Position numbers and translations under genes: made by a program
Source: Methanobrevibacter millerae
GTDB taxonomy: Archaea > Methanobacteriota > Methanobacteria > Methanobacteriales > Methanobacteriaceae
Assembly: GCF_001477655.1 (NCBI RefSeq)
Contig: NZ_CP011266.1
Location: 1,286,001-1,350,000 of the forward strand
Direction: 5' to 3'
Length of the DNA: 64,000 bases
The notes under the pieces: model-generated
What the model was told of the DNA's origin: nothing
Databases searched by the model: none
The model's input: the letters and a program-made list of their open reading frames with translations, nothing else
In this document: positions 26,238 to 35,997 of the stretch, one piece after another
Layout of the letters: every line of letters begins with the position of its first letter
Position numbering within the stretch: the stretch's first letter is position 1

Positions 26238-28661
26238 TCACCTTAATCTTAAACTGCTCCATGAAACCGGAACTCTAATCCATGGCATAAATTCTAATAA
26301 TTCATCTTTCAATTCTTCTTTTAGTTGTTTGTTTTTTATAATTCTTAATTTATAATATAAACTAGGAACATATGCTTTTTTAGAAAATTTAGATATATTG
26401 TATTCCTCCCAAGATTCAGCACTATATTCATTAAGTTCACCAATGTCTGTTTTATGTTCCCACATATGCAATAAAGAATAGACAAAACCCGCTGAAAGTT
26501 TGCCCGATTCTCTTAACTCCTCTAATTTTTTTGAAAAATCAAAAATTTTATCAAAACCTGGGTAAACTTCACCATCAGTATGCCAAGCCAATACCTGATT
26601 AAATACAGTTATTTTATTCCTACCACATTCTTTTGATTTTTCCAAATCATTATCTGCCATTATTGCAGCTTTTCCTATAGGGAATTTTGAACTATAAATT
26701 TTAATTCCAGCTGAAATATTTATTGAGTCATTATTGCATGTCCATTTTTTAAATTTATCTCTAAATAATTGTGCAAATTCAATAATATCATCATATGGTC
26801 CAACAACAAGTAAATCATCACCGCCAGAATAATTTATATAAATAGTTGAAATTCCATTTGATTTACTTGAAATATCAGATCTATTTTTTGGTTTGAAAAT
26901 ATCATATGATTTATTGTCATTTTCAAAAGTTATTTTTCCAACATGATTGTAATTATTTGAATCATCACAATCAGTATAAACCTTAAATTCATTGACTATA
27001 TTATTTATTAAACCTGAAAAGAATAAATCCATATTGAAGCTTAAAGATGAACTTTTAGATATGTTAATTGATTTATCAAATCCCTGTGAGAATATTTTTC
27101 CCAAATTATCAACATCCATCTTTAAAACACCAAGTTTTTTTGAGCCTTTACTGCATTGAGCTAAATGTTCAAAATATAGAATATTATCATTAATTGAAGG
27201 CACATTATTTCCAAGGAATTTAAAATCAAATGAAACATTATTATTTTCAGTGTTTGCATACTCCAAAAATTCCGTGTTATTCAACTTGTAAACATAAAAT
27301 TTAACATCAGAGTTTTTATCCAATATTTTGGATATATCTTTCTTAGAGAAAATAAAACCAATTTCTAAATCAGAATTATAAAAACTTGATTCAGGTAATT
27401 TTTTACCAGAATATTTAATTAGATATTTGGCATTAGCAACATCACGTCCTAAATTAACATGACTTTCACAAGTATCACAAAAACTCTCGTTAGTTGTTTG
27501 ATTCCCACAAACATGACATAAATCCTTTACTTTACAGGTTTTAGAAGATAAACTAAACAATTCCTCCAATTTGCCTTGGAATTTATGCTTTTTATTTTCA
27601 GATAATTTAGCATTCAATAAAGATAAAATATCATTAAAGTTATTTAAATCTTCATTTGATGCATCAACAGATTCAATAGCAAGATATAATTCAGCATTAA
27701 ATTCATTAATGAAAAATCTATTTATATCATCATTTATTCTTTTGATACATTCATCAGTTTGATTAGTATTTGGCGCAATTATAGTAAATCTTCCACCACC
27801 ACAGAATAAAATGTTAGTTGAATCTAAATCTAATGAATGAATAATATTTGAAGTAATAGCTTCAGATAATAAAGTTAAATAAAGTGATCTACCTCTTAAA
27901 CGTTTACTCATATCTTTTTGAGCATCTTTTGGTGAAGAAACCCTATAAATAAAATTTTGTATCCCTGAAATATCTCCATTTATTATGGTGTATATATTTT
28001 TTTCATCATTATCTTCTAAATTAAACAAATAATTACAATTAGCCAATGCAACAGATGTCTTGATATCATCATATAAAGAAACATCATCTTCATCCAAATA
28101 AGTTAGAGAAGGTATTGCATAAGTATACTTTTTAACAATAGCTAAAACTGTTTCAAATTCATAAAAATTTGGAATAGATTCAAACTCATTTTTAAATTTT
28201 TTCCATAAAGAGTTATAATCTAATTCAGTATTATTTGGTGTAGGATAAATTTCTTCAGACAAGTCCAATTCTTTTAATGGAACAAACATTTCAGAATATG
28301 AACTTTTTTTTAGAATATCAATATTTGAAAAAATAGAAGTTAATTGTTTATTCGAGGTTTTTGATTCATCAATACGATTATCTGAATTTGGACGGTAATT
28401 AGCGTTTTGAAGTATCCAAAGCATATTATCGTCAATATTATTTAGATGATGATTAAGCACTAAATTTTCAATTTGACTATTATAATAATCTTTTACAAAA
28501 TCAGCAGACCATTTATTATGTGTACCATAAATTTTATCATCATCTAACTTTTCATATTTAGAATCATATGAAATACTGGGCTCATTTGAATAAGCTCTTT
28601 GATAAAATTTACCAATATCCTTAAATAGTGCTGCAAATTTTAAGTTAAGGTATTCTCCCAT
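26238..28661 (-). CDS. cas10: Cas10/Csm1, large subunit with cyclic-oligoadenylate synthase
   Basis: The 807-residue protein carries an N-terminal HD-like domain, a four-cysteine zinc site (CHVCG...FCDTC, about residues 380-400), and a palm domain with GGDD near residue 613 (YSGGDDLLVVGPY). The GGDD motif is intact, so target binding should trigger cyclic oligoadenylate synthesis. In the HD domain the first motif reads ALFKDIGKF: the catalytic His is replaced by Lys14 (AAG codon), while the later HxxxSADF and NHH motifs remain. Single-stranded DNase activity is therefore doubtful. A strong ribosome binding site (AGGAGGTG) precedes the start, so it may have its own promoter downstream of the CARF genes. 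Confidence 0.96.
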   Translation of the reverse strand: MGEYLNLKFAALFKDIGKFYQRAYSNEPSISYDSKYEKLDDDKIYGTHNKWSADFVKDYYNSQIENLVLNHHLNNIDDNMLWILQNANYRPNSDNRIDESKTSNKQLTSIFSNIDILKKSSYSEMFVPLKELDLSEEIYPTPNNTELDYNSLWKKFKNEFESIPNFYEFETVLAIVKKYTYAIPSLTYLDEDDVSLYDDIKTSVALANCNYLFNLEDNDEKNIYTIINGDISGIQNFIYRVSSPKDAQKDMSKRLRGRSLYLTLLSEAITSNIIHSLDLDSTNILFCGGGRFTIIAPNTNQTDECIKRINDDINRFFINEFNAELYLAIESVDASNEDLNNFNDILSLLNAKLSENKKHKFQGKLEELFSLSSKTCKVKDLCHVCGNQTTNESFCDTCESHVNLGRDVANAKYLIKYSGKKLPESSFYNSDLEIGFIFSKKDISKILDKNSDVKFYVYKLNNTEFLEYANTENNNVSFDFKFLGNNVPSINDNILYFEHLAQCSKGSKKLGVLKMDVDNLGKIFSQGFDKSINISKSSSLSFNMDLFFSGLINNIVNEFKVYTDCDDSNNYNHVGKITFENDNKSYDIFKPKNRSDISSKSNGISTIYINYSGGDDLLVVGPYDDIIEFAQLFRDKFKKWTCNNDSINISAGIKIYSSKFPIGKAAIMADNDLEKSKECGRNKITVFNQVLAWHTDGEVYPGFDKIFDFSKKLEELRESGKLSAGFVYSLLHMWEHKTDIGELNEYSAESWEEYNISKFSKKAYVPSLYYKLRIIKNKQLKEELKDELLEFMPWIRVPVSWSSLRLR

Positions 28662-28719
28662 TTAATGACACCTCCTAAAATCTTATTAATACTTTGTGTA
28701 TAAATGTATTTAAAATTAT

Positions 28720-29949
28720 CTAAATAATAGGGAATTGGGTTTGATTTAAATACTTATCCAAATCATTAAATAAAATATTTGCCGCTTCCAATACTAATTG
28801 TTCAAATTTCAAATAATCATCCTTTGTTTGAAAACTCAAACCATGAGCTAAAATGGATTTATTACGATGGCTTGAACACTCTAAAATTTCATTAGCATTT
28901 TCAGCATAAAAAATACCCAAATCATCATCCAGATTTAAAAGCAAATCATAATCTTTTATTAAGCCAATTTTAACATCATCATTTAAATCAGATCTGCATG
29001 AATCTAAAGTATTTAAATAATCATCAGTTAATCCGTATTTTTTAAGAGATTCCAAATCCACTTTTGAAGTAATAATGTCATATTTATTTTTAAGTCTAAT
29101 TTGAGCTACCAATTCAAAAGAACGGTATAACCTTGCAATTGCATCATCATATTTTCCTTCATCAAATCTTCTTTTAGCGTTATTTAAAAGACTTGCTAAA
29201 ATACATTGGCATCGAAGTTTATGATTTTTATCCACAATTGTTTGCAATGCCATTCTATTCTGTGATAACTGAACTTTTAGCTCCGGAAATTTTGAAATAA
29301 CCTTATTTTGAAATTCAATAGTGAACAATTTAAAAGCAGCTTCATAATTAATGTTATCAAAATTATAATATATATCAAATAATCCTTCATATACTTCTTT
29401 ATCATCTGATTCAACTATTTCATTTAACAGTAATTTTCCTGCTTCAAAACGATTTGAATTGAATAATTCTTTAATTTTTACTAACTGCAATTCATCATAT
29501 ACTGGATAAATATTTTGTGTGCGAATTGTTTCAGTTCCAGAACTTACAGTACCTTTATCACGTTTACCTACAACAGAAACCAATTTTTTATGACATACCA
29601 TTGAAGTGAATGCTGCTGCAACAGACATTGTTTTAGTACCTGAAGTATAATCAATGATAACGTTTTCATCATTAAATTCTTCTGTTTTTACTTTAATTGC
29701 ATTGAAATAATCTTTAAAGTTATCAACCTCTTCTATATGAATAAAATCAAACCCATTATAGTCTTCATTTAATTCATCTTCAATAAATGAAATTGTTTGT
29801 CTAGATTCATCAGATCCAAAGAATATTATTTTTTTGGGATTGTGATGTTCAATTGAAGACATAAGTCCATGAGCCAAACTCTTTTTATGTTCATCACCGC
29901 CAACACCTGTTCCAACAGTCATTAACAAAACAGTTTTTTTACGAGCCAT
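28720..29949 (-). CDS. CARF-HEPN RNase, Csm6/TIGR02710-like (copy 1)
   Basis: The 409-residue protein has an N-terminal CARF (Rossmann-like) sensor with MTVGTGVGGD near residue 11 and DYTSGTKTMS near 100. The C-terminal helical domain ends with the HEPN ribonuclease motif RNKSILAHG (R...H, near residues 360-367). CARF domains bind cyclic oligoadenylates made by Cas10, and the HEPN dimer then cuts RNA non-specifically. This links it to the cas10 gene 58 nt downstream. It is a close paralogue of the next gene upstream. Best described as TIGR02710-like, functionally equivalent to Csm6. Confidence 0.88.
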   Translation of the reverse strand: MARKKTVLLMTVGTGVGGDEHKKSLAHGLMSSIEHHNPKKIIFFGSDESRQTISFIEDELNEDYNGFDFIHIEEVDNFKDYFNAIKVKTEEFNDENVIIDYTSGTKTMSVAAAFTSMVCHKKLVSVVGKRDKGTVSSGTETIRTQNIYPVYDELQLVKIKELFNSNRFEAGKLLLNEIVESDDKEVYEGLFDIYYNFDNINYEAAFKLFTIEFQNKVISKFPELKVQLSQNRMALQTIVDKNHKLRCQCILASLLNNAKRRFDEGKYDDAIARLYRSFELVAQIRLKNKYDIITSKVDLESLKKYGLTDDYLNTLDSCRSDLNDDVKIGLIKDYDLLLNLDDDLGIFYAENANEILECSSHRNKSILAHGLSFQTKDDYLKFEQLVLEAANILFNDLDKYLNQTQFPII

Positions 29950-30009
29950 ATTTAATTCCTCCTTAATAATTATTTTAAGCCTTATTAACTAACTTCATTA
30001 AATATTTTT

Positions 30010-31260
30010 TCATTCAAACTTTGGAAATTTTGTTTTTTCAAGATATATTTCAAAATCATCACAGAACAAATCAATAAATTCGAACACCAAATCATGAAAT
30101 TTATCATAATTATTTTTAGTTTGTGGATTAATGCCATGTGCTAAAATAGAATGATTTCTAGTGTCCAATATCTTTCGAATATGGCTAATATGATTCATAT
30201 AATACTTACCCAAAGGGTCATTCAGTTGATTTAATAATCTGTAATCTCTTTCTAAAGATAATTTAATTTTCCCTTTCATTCTTTTATATTTGTCCATATG
30301 TTTTTTTGGAATAGAATAATTTTCAAGAATTTTAATATCGACATCCGATGAATCAATTTCATATTCATTTTTCAATTTGCTTTGAGCTATAAATTCAAAA
30401 GAGTTATATAATCTGGCTATTGCATCATCATATTTTTTCTCTTCAGCACGTCTTTTCGCATTATTAATGATACTGGCCAATATATATAAATCTTTAATTG
30501 TTTTTTCACAGGATTTATTTCCCAAAATTATATCTAAGGAATCTTTATTAAGTTCTAATTGACCTGAAAATTTAGGAAAATTAATTTTAAATAATTGATA
30601 ATCAAAATTATTAAATGCTTCTTTGAAATTCACTATATCAAAAAAATAATAAAATTTGAATAATTTCAAGTAAGCTTTTTTATTAATGTTTAATCCTGTA
30701 ATATCGCCCAATATAATTTCTCCAGATTCAAAACGATGATTATTAAATAATTCTTTTAGTTTTCTTATTAAAATAATATCATGATACTTATATAAATTCA
30801 AATAATCAATTTTTTCAGTTCCTTCAATGATTAAATTCTTATTTTCCCCATTAGAATATCTTTCTCCAGTTATAGCTACCAATTCTTTATTATATAATGT
30901 AGAAATTAATGCTGCAGTCATAGTCATAGTTTTCGTACCTGAAGTATAATTAATAATTACTTCATATTCATCATTAAATTTTAATAATTCATTTTTAAAA
31001 CTTTCAAAAATTATATCAAAATTATCAACGTCCTTATCATTAAAATTAATACAATGCGAAAAGTCTAATTCTTTGTTTTTTTCTTTCAAATATTTCTCTT
31101 TAATTAAATTTACAGTATTTTTTGATGAATCTGAAGTGAAAAATACAACATAAGTTGCTTTAGTTTGCGTAATACATTTAAAAAGCCCATCAACCAATAT
31201 TTTAACTTCTTTTCCACCCGTTCCCACAGTCATAAATAAAATTCTATCTTCCTTTAGCAT
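30010..31260 (-). CDS. CARF-HEPN RNase, Csm6/TIGR02710-like (copy 2)
   Basis: The 416-residue protein follows the same plan as copy 1: CARF motifs FMTVGTGGKEVK (near 9) and NYTSGTKTMTM (near 103), then a helical linker and the HEPN motif RNHSILAHG near residue 367. The shared phrase DAIARLY(R/N)SFEF marks the pair as paralogues, although they have diverged considerably. It is separated from copy 1 by 60 nt. Two effectors downstream of one Cas10 may respond to different ring sizes or form heterodimers; the sequence does not decide. Confidence 0.87.
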   Translation of the reverse strand: MLKEDRILFMTVGTGGKEVKILVDGLFKCITQTKATYVVFFTSDSSKNTVNLIKEKYLKEKNKELDFSHCINFNDKDVDNFDIIFESFKNELLKFNDEYEVIINYTSGTKTMTMTAALISTLYNKELVAITGERYSNGENKNLIIEGTEKIDYLNLYKYHDIILIRKLKELFNNHRFESGEIILGDITGLNINKKAYLKLFKFYYFFDIVNFKEAFNNFDYQLFKINFPKFSGQLELNKDSLDIILGNKSCEKTIKDLYILASIINNAKRRAEEKKYDDAIARLYNSFEFIAQSKLKNEYEIDSSDVDIKILENYSIPKKHMDKYKRMKGKIKLSLERDYRLLNQLNDPLGKYYMNHISHIRKILDTRNHSILAHGINPQTKNNYDKFHDLVFEFIDLFCDDFEIYLEKTKFPKFE

Positions 31261-31442
31261 TTATTTCACCTAATTTTATTATTAAATCATAAAACCATAT
31301 CAAATTATTCTTAATCTAATTTTAATTCTTTTTTCTCCATACATCATCCATGATAATTTAAACAGCACCCCCATATTTTTTCTACTAATAAGAATTTCAA
31401 AACCATTGATATTTATCAATATAGGACATATTAAATTAAAAA

Positions 31443-34145
31443 TTAATTATTATTTCCTAAAATCTCTTTTTTAAGTTTTTCAACATCTTTTTCATCTTTT
31501 TTCAGAATACTGAAACTTTTTGACACTTTTTTCTGATTGAAAAATATATCTTTTCTTTTTATTTCATCATCCTCATCAATATTTCCTTTTACAGTATTGT
31601 ATAAATCAGAATTTTTATCATCACTTCCCCAGGTATTTTCACTGGATTCATGAGAATATATCTTTGAGTTGTGTGAATCAATAATTGATATTTTTTTGTC
31701 TTCATCCGCATCATCATTTAAATCAACAATGACATCTTCAGCATTTATCAGTCCTTCTTTTTGCCATATTTCTAAATCCTTTTCAATGAAGTTAATATCA
31801 AATATTTTTAGAATTTTATCCATAGGATGATTTTCACCCAATAGCTTATTTACCCACAATACATTAGGCTCTATGTAATGGTCATAGAAAAACTCTGAAA
31901 ATTCCTTAAATTCATCATCACTTTTACCTTTATGGTACCAGTCGTATACATCATCAAATGTTACTCCGGCACGTTTTGAAGCAGCATCACTTTTACTGTC
32001 ATTTAGGATTTCTTTTTTGACTATTTCCATCCTTTCATGCAATAATATTTCATCGATTTTTTGTTTTAATTGAAGGTATTCTTCACTAGATAAATTTGAT
32101 TTTTTAAGTGACTTTTCATGGGTTCGACCATCAAGTATCCCTTCAACATATCTCTCCATCTTAAATGACAGATATTTGTCATGAAAATCATCATTAGTTT
32201 GATAATAATGAATTAACTCATCTTTTGTTAAATCAACATGGTTTAATGCTTTTGCAAAAGGTTTGTTTTTAATTTCCACTAAAAATCTTTGGAGGTGTTT
32301 TGGTATGACTTCATTTTCATAGTAATCATATAATTCAGAATATATTTTTGATCCTCTTTCGCCTAAAAGCAAAAAGCGGTTGATTTCATTTACTGAAACT
32401 TCAACATTTTGTGAAATCTCTTTTTTAGTTTGGTTATTCTTAAATCCGTCTAAAACCAAATCAACAATAATCTTCAGGTTTTTATCTTTAAATTCATCAA
32501 ATAGCTTGTTTTTTCTTTTTAACCATTTGTCTACTATTGACTCATCCAAAGCAATGCTTTCACAGACTAAAGATTTTGTTTTTCCTGTTTTTCTCTCATT
32601 TAAATATTTGTCCATAAGGATTTTATTTGATTTAATGTAAAAGTCAGAATCGATTTTAGCATCATCTAACCACTGATAAAAGTCATCAACTGTGATTTTT
32701 GTTAATAAACATGAATTTATCAAATCATTTGTTGTTAAATGTATAAGAAGCTGCTCTTTTCTGTCATTTACGATTTTTTCATATTCCTCGGCGAACTCGT
32801 TTTCCTTGAATTTGGAGTATTTTACCAAATCATCATATTCCTTTTTGGTAATTCCGGCCTCTTCAATAACCTGAGATTTGGATTTTCCTTCATTTAACAA
32901 TTTTAATATCAAGTTTTTCTTGATTTGTGACAGTTCTGATTCAAATTCAGGATAAAATTTTGGGAAAAATTCAAGCATTTCTTTTGAAATGTTTAATTGT
33001 CTTTCAATATTGCTGTCTTTAATTCCTTCTCTTTTAAGACTTAGATAATCTGTTATTAAGAGCCTGTTGAATATTACAAATGATTCATTGATATCATTTT
33101 TCTTATAGTTATTTAATTGGATTAGATACCATCTTTTCAAGTCCTTTTGCTGGATGGTGGTGTATTCAATACTGTCCCAGATGTTTTCAGTGGTTAAAAG
33201 ATCTGTTTCGAACTTGTTTATGATTTCTTCGTTTATTATCTTAAAAAATTGATAGAAAGGTTCCTGTTTGTAAGAACCTTGTCTGTATTCAATGGTTTCT
33301 TTTATTTCAGTTGGTGATAATTTGTCTTCCCGAAATTTTGTTATCAATTCACCTATTCTTATGTATTTGTCGATTCTTGACATGTATGATTCAATGTTTA
33401 GATTGTTGAATTCATAGAATCTCCCTTTCACTTTCAATAAGTTGTTTTTAACTAAAGAATTGATTAACGGAAGAACATAGCCTTCATGAATACCATATTC
33501 TATCAAATCCTCTTTTGTGAATTTGGAATCCTTGCCGAAGCTGTTTCTAATACTTATGAAATTGTTTGCATTGTCAATCTGGCGGTTGCAGTCCTCACAA
33601 AAAATTGAGTAATTTGAATGGTTCGGCTCACCGCACACAACACAGTAGTCATATTTGAACTCCACAATCTCATTGAAATCAGGAATCTCCAAAAGCTCGA
33701 TTTCATCATCACTGAAATCAAGTTTCAAAGGCTTGTATTCAGGAACTCCCTTGTACTGATCATAGCTGTCGCTGTCACGGTAGAACTTCTTGGCAATGTA
33801 GAAAAGCCTTTCATGTAATTGCATGGCCACAACATACTCGTTTTTTTCAATATCCTCAAAATTGTCATGGATATGGCTTCTCATGTTATAGGCGTTTTTG
33901 ATTTTTTCCTTAAATCCATAGGCAATTCCGTCCAGTCTGTAGACTGCATCAATCTGGTCTGAAAAGTTCTTTCTTGAATTGTACTGGATATTTACTGAAT
34001 TTAAGTATTGCTTTAAGATATATTCTAAAAAAGTGGTTGCATCAGCCTTTACGCCTGAAGGAGAAATATTAACCTGTTTTTCAATACGGTTTCCAAGCTT
34101 CCATAATGTAGTATCAAAATCCCTTAAAAAATCAAAATTAGACAA
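31443..34145 (-). CDS. 900-residue zinc-ribbon protein with tandem HTH-like repeats
   Basis: No known family is recognised for the whole protein. Residues ~1-130 resemble the helical DUF4145 module found in defence proteins. A zinc ribbon follows (CVVCG...FCEDC, about 168-187). Residues ~200-800 hold about eight diverged ~60-70-residue helical units with a helix-turn-helix look, such as LLNEGKSKSQVIEEAGITKK, SKSDAASKRAGVTFDDVY and TGKTKSLVCESIALDESI. The tail is acidic then basic. The start is TTG at 34145, preceded by GGTGAG. It leads the CRISPR-associated gene run (180 nt before the CARF genes), so it may be a regulator or DNA-binding partner. Function unknown. Confidence 0.7.
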   Translation of the reverse strand: MSNFDFLRDFDTTLWKLGNRIEKQVNISPSGVKADATTFLEYILKQYLNSVNIQYNSRKNFSDQIDAVYRLDGIAYGFKEKIKNAYNMRSHIHDNFEDIEKNEYVVAMQLHERLFYIAKKFYRDSDSYDQYKGVPEYKPLKLDFSDDEIELLEIPDFNEIVEFKYDYCVVCGEPNHSNYSIFCEDCNRQIDNANNFISIRNSFGKDSKFTKEDLIEYGIHEGYVLPLINSLVKNNLLKVKGRFYEFNNLNIESYMSRIDKYIRIGELITKFREDKLSPTEIKETIEYRQGSYKQEPFYQFFKIINEEIINKFETDLLTTENIWDSIEYTTIQQKDLKRWYLIQLNNYKKNDINESFVIFNRLLITDYLSLKREGIKDSNIERQLNISKEMLEFFPKFYPEFESELSQIKKNLILKLLNEGKSKSQVIEEAGITKKEYDDLVKYSKFKENEFAEEYEKIVNDRKEQLLIHLTTNDLINSCLLTKITVDDFYQWLDDAKIDSDFYIKSNKILMDKYLNERKTGKTKSLVCESIALDESIVDKWLKRKNKLFDEFKDKNLKIIVDLVLDGFKNNQTKKEISQNVEVSVNEINRFLLLGERGSKIYSELYDYYENEVIPKHLQRFLVEIKNKPFAKALNHVDLTKDELIHYYQTNDDFHDKYLSFKMERYVEGILDGRTHEKSLKKSNLSSEEYLQLKQKIDEILLHERMEIVKKEILNDSKSDAASKRAGVTFDDVYDWYHKGKSDDEFKEFSEFFYDHYIEPNVLWVNKLLGENHPMDKILKIFDINFIEKDLEIWQKEGLINAEDVIVDLNDDADEDKKISIIDSHNSKIYSHESSENTWGSDDKNSDLYNTVKGNIDEDDEIKRKDIFFNQKKVSKSFSILKKDEKDVEKLKKEILGNNN

Positions 34146-34179
34146 AATTACTCACCTGTTATATATAATATTGGAACAA

Positions 34180-34199
34180 TATAATATTTAAATATTATA
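34180..34199. promoter_or_regulatory. 20-bp perfect palindrome in a divergent promoter region
   Basis: TATAATATTT/AAATATTATA is a perfect 20-bp palindrome lying between the divergent starts at 34145 (minus) and 34218 (plus). It may be an operator for one or both genes or overlap their TATA boxes. In DNA this AT-rich a palindrome is less unlikely than elsewhere, so the evidence is weak. Confidence 0.35.
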
Positions 34200-34217
34200 A
34201 TTTTAATAATTATTAAT

Positions 34218-34631
34218 ATGAATAAACAATTCAAGGATTTTTACGACACTCTTTTGGAAAATCTTGACAATTACACAGGAGAATATGAATCCTTTATCAA
34301 CTACGGACCAAATTTATTTAAATTATTATGTGATTTGTTGAATGCAGATATTGATGTTAGTTTAAGACTGCCTATTTGCGGTGCAATAGCTTATTATGTA
34401 ACGCCTGATGATGTGATATCCGAGCAGATTTACGGTCCTTACGGATATATTGATGACATATATTTAGCAACTCATGTTTTGAAAATGGTTGCGGAGAGGC
34501 ACGGGTACGAGTTTTTGCAGGAAAATTCCAATTTTGAAGTAGAGCCTATTGTTAAAGAGTGTGAGATGAAATCTTTAGAGATTTTAAATAATGATGAAGT
34601 GGAAAGTATTATTGCTTATATTGGTTTATAA
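34218..34631 (+). CDS. DUF1232 (YkvA-like) protein
   Basis: The 137-residue protein holds the DUF1232 core LRLPICGAIAYYVTPDDVIS, followed by YGYIDDIYLATHVLKMV. In other organisms these small proteins are often membrane-associated or found near stress and antibiotic genes, and their function is unknown. The hydrophobic segment is short and a membrane helix is uncertain. It is the only plus-strand gene between the CRISPR locus and the defence island and is divergent from the 900-residue protein, sharing a 72-nt promoter region with it. Confidence 0.75.
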   Translation: MNKQFKDFYDTLLENLDNYTGEYESFINYGPNLFKLLCDLLNADIDVSLRLPICGAIAYYVTPDDVISEQIYGPYGYIDDIYLATHVLKMVAERHGYEFLQENSNFEVEPIVKECEMKSLEILNNDEVESIIAYIGL

Positions 34632-34725
34632 TTAATACCAGATTTACTCAAATCCTTAGAAAAAATATTTCTATTAAATATATTTTTTCTAATCGATTAT
34701 TTAGTTTTTAACTTTTTTAATAAAT

Positions 34726-35874
34726 TTATTTTAAGTTTTCATTTAAATAATTAATAATTTTACGTTTATCTGCACAATCACCGTTAATCCGTATATAAAA
34801 TAATTTTGAATCTATTTTATAGATTTCTTTAGAATTAACTGAAATTCCATTATCATGTTTTATTTGGGATAAATCCATTATTTCAATAGAATAATCAGGA
34901 ATTCCTTTAATAAAGTTAGTTTCATCTTTTTTAAATATTCTCACCAAATCATTATCATTCGGCACTTCTTTTAAACCATAAGGAATAAAAAAATTTATAT
35001 CATTTATTGTAACTATGTTAAAAGTAGATATCAGAAATTTTCTAAATATATTGGATAATTCTTTAATAGAGTTAAGAACATCATCATAATCATTATAAAA
35101 AGTTTTTCCCCTATGTACAATATTGCAACGTACTTTATAATAATAATTTATTGCCCAATTTGATTCAATATCTCCAGATAAATGAAATTTCTTCAAATTA
35201 TCTGTTGTATAAATATCTCTCTTCAATATCCAGATTTTTCTAAAGTTTCAATGAAAACTTGCTCATTAGAAAAACGACGATTATTTAGATAAATTTTGTC
35301 TTTATTATATTTTAAACTGCTAAATCTATCGATTGCAACCCATAATAACATATAATGCATCTGAAGAATAAAAAAACTTTTTATATCTGAACTAAAACTT
35401 GTTTTGGATTAAATATTCGTTTTTTAGTTAAACTATATATTAACTCCAAAGCTTCATTGAATAAAGAATCAAAATGTCCATAAAATTCTCCGGTAGTATC
35501 TTCTGGAAGAGAACTTCCCTTTTCAATATCTTTTCCTTTTAAAACTTTACAGTCCTCACCATTACATGTTATTTCCATCCATTCATATAAATCAAACGGT
35601 TCTGTTTTGCTTATAACATCATAAGCTTTTTTTTCAGAACCTTTTTTAAATTTAATCAAATAACCATATGTTTTAAAATTGTTGTTCTTTTTTTCATCAA
35701 TTAAAGGAACTCCATCTCGTATATACATTTGATAATCTATGCTACTGTAAGAAATTTCATCAACATAATCTTCAATTTCCGAAAATGCCAACTGCCCTGG
35801 TTTAAAAATACCATATGCAAAAAAGGATATTCAATATTCTTTTTTGGAGTCTGAACACACTTATCATTACTCAT
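34726..35874 (-). pseudogene. Gamma-glutamylcyclotransferase-like/HEPN fusion, three frameshifts
   Basis: Four frame segments join into one ~380-residue protein. It runs MSNDKCVQTPKKNIEYP (from 35874), then FFAYGIFKPGQLAFSEIED and GYLIKFKKG, which is a gamma-glutamylcyclotransferase-like fold. It continues SDIKSFFILQMHYMLLWVAI, and finally YYYKVRCNIVHRGKTF, a HEPN-like helix with R...H. Shifts lie near 35830-35835 (in a run of T), near 35385 and near 35228. Adding one base at each site restores the frame, so all look like single-base losses. A ribosome binding site GGTGGTGAT and an upstream AT-rich promoter remain. It is either a recently dead defence gene or an assembly with homopolymer errors. 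Confidence 0.7.
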
Positions 35875-35997
35875 ATTATCACCACCAATTACATATAAAT
35901 AAATATAATTTTTTAAAATTTATTATTTTATACAAATTCCAATTAATTTATCATATTTTCTAAAATTAAATAATCGTGTTTACTAAATAATATTTTA

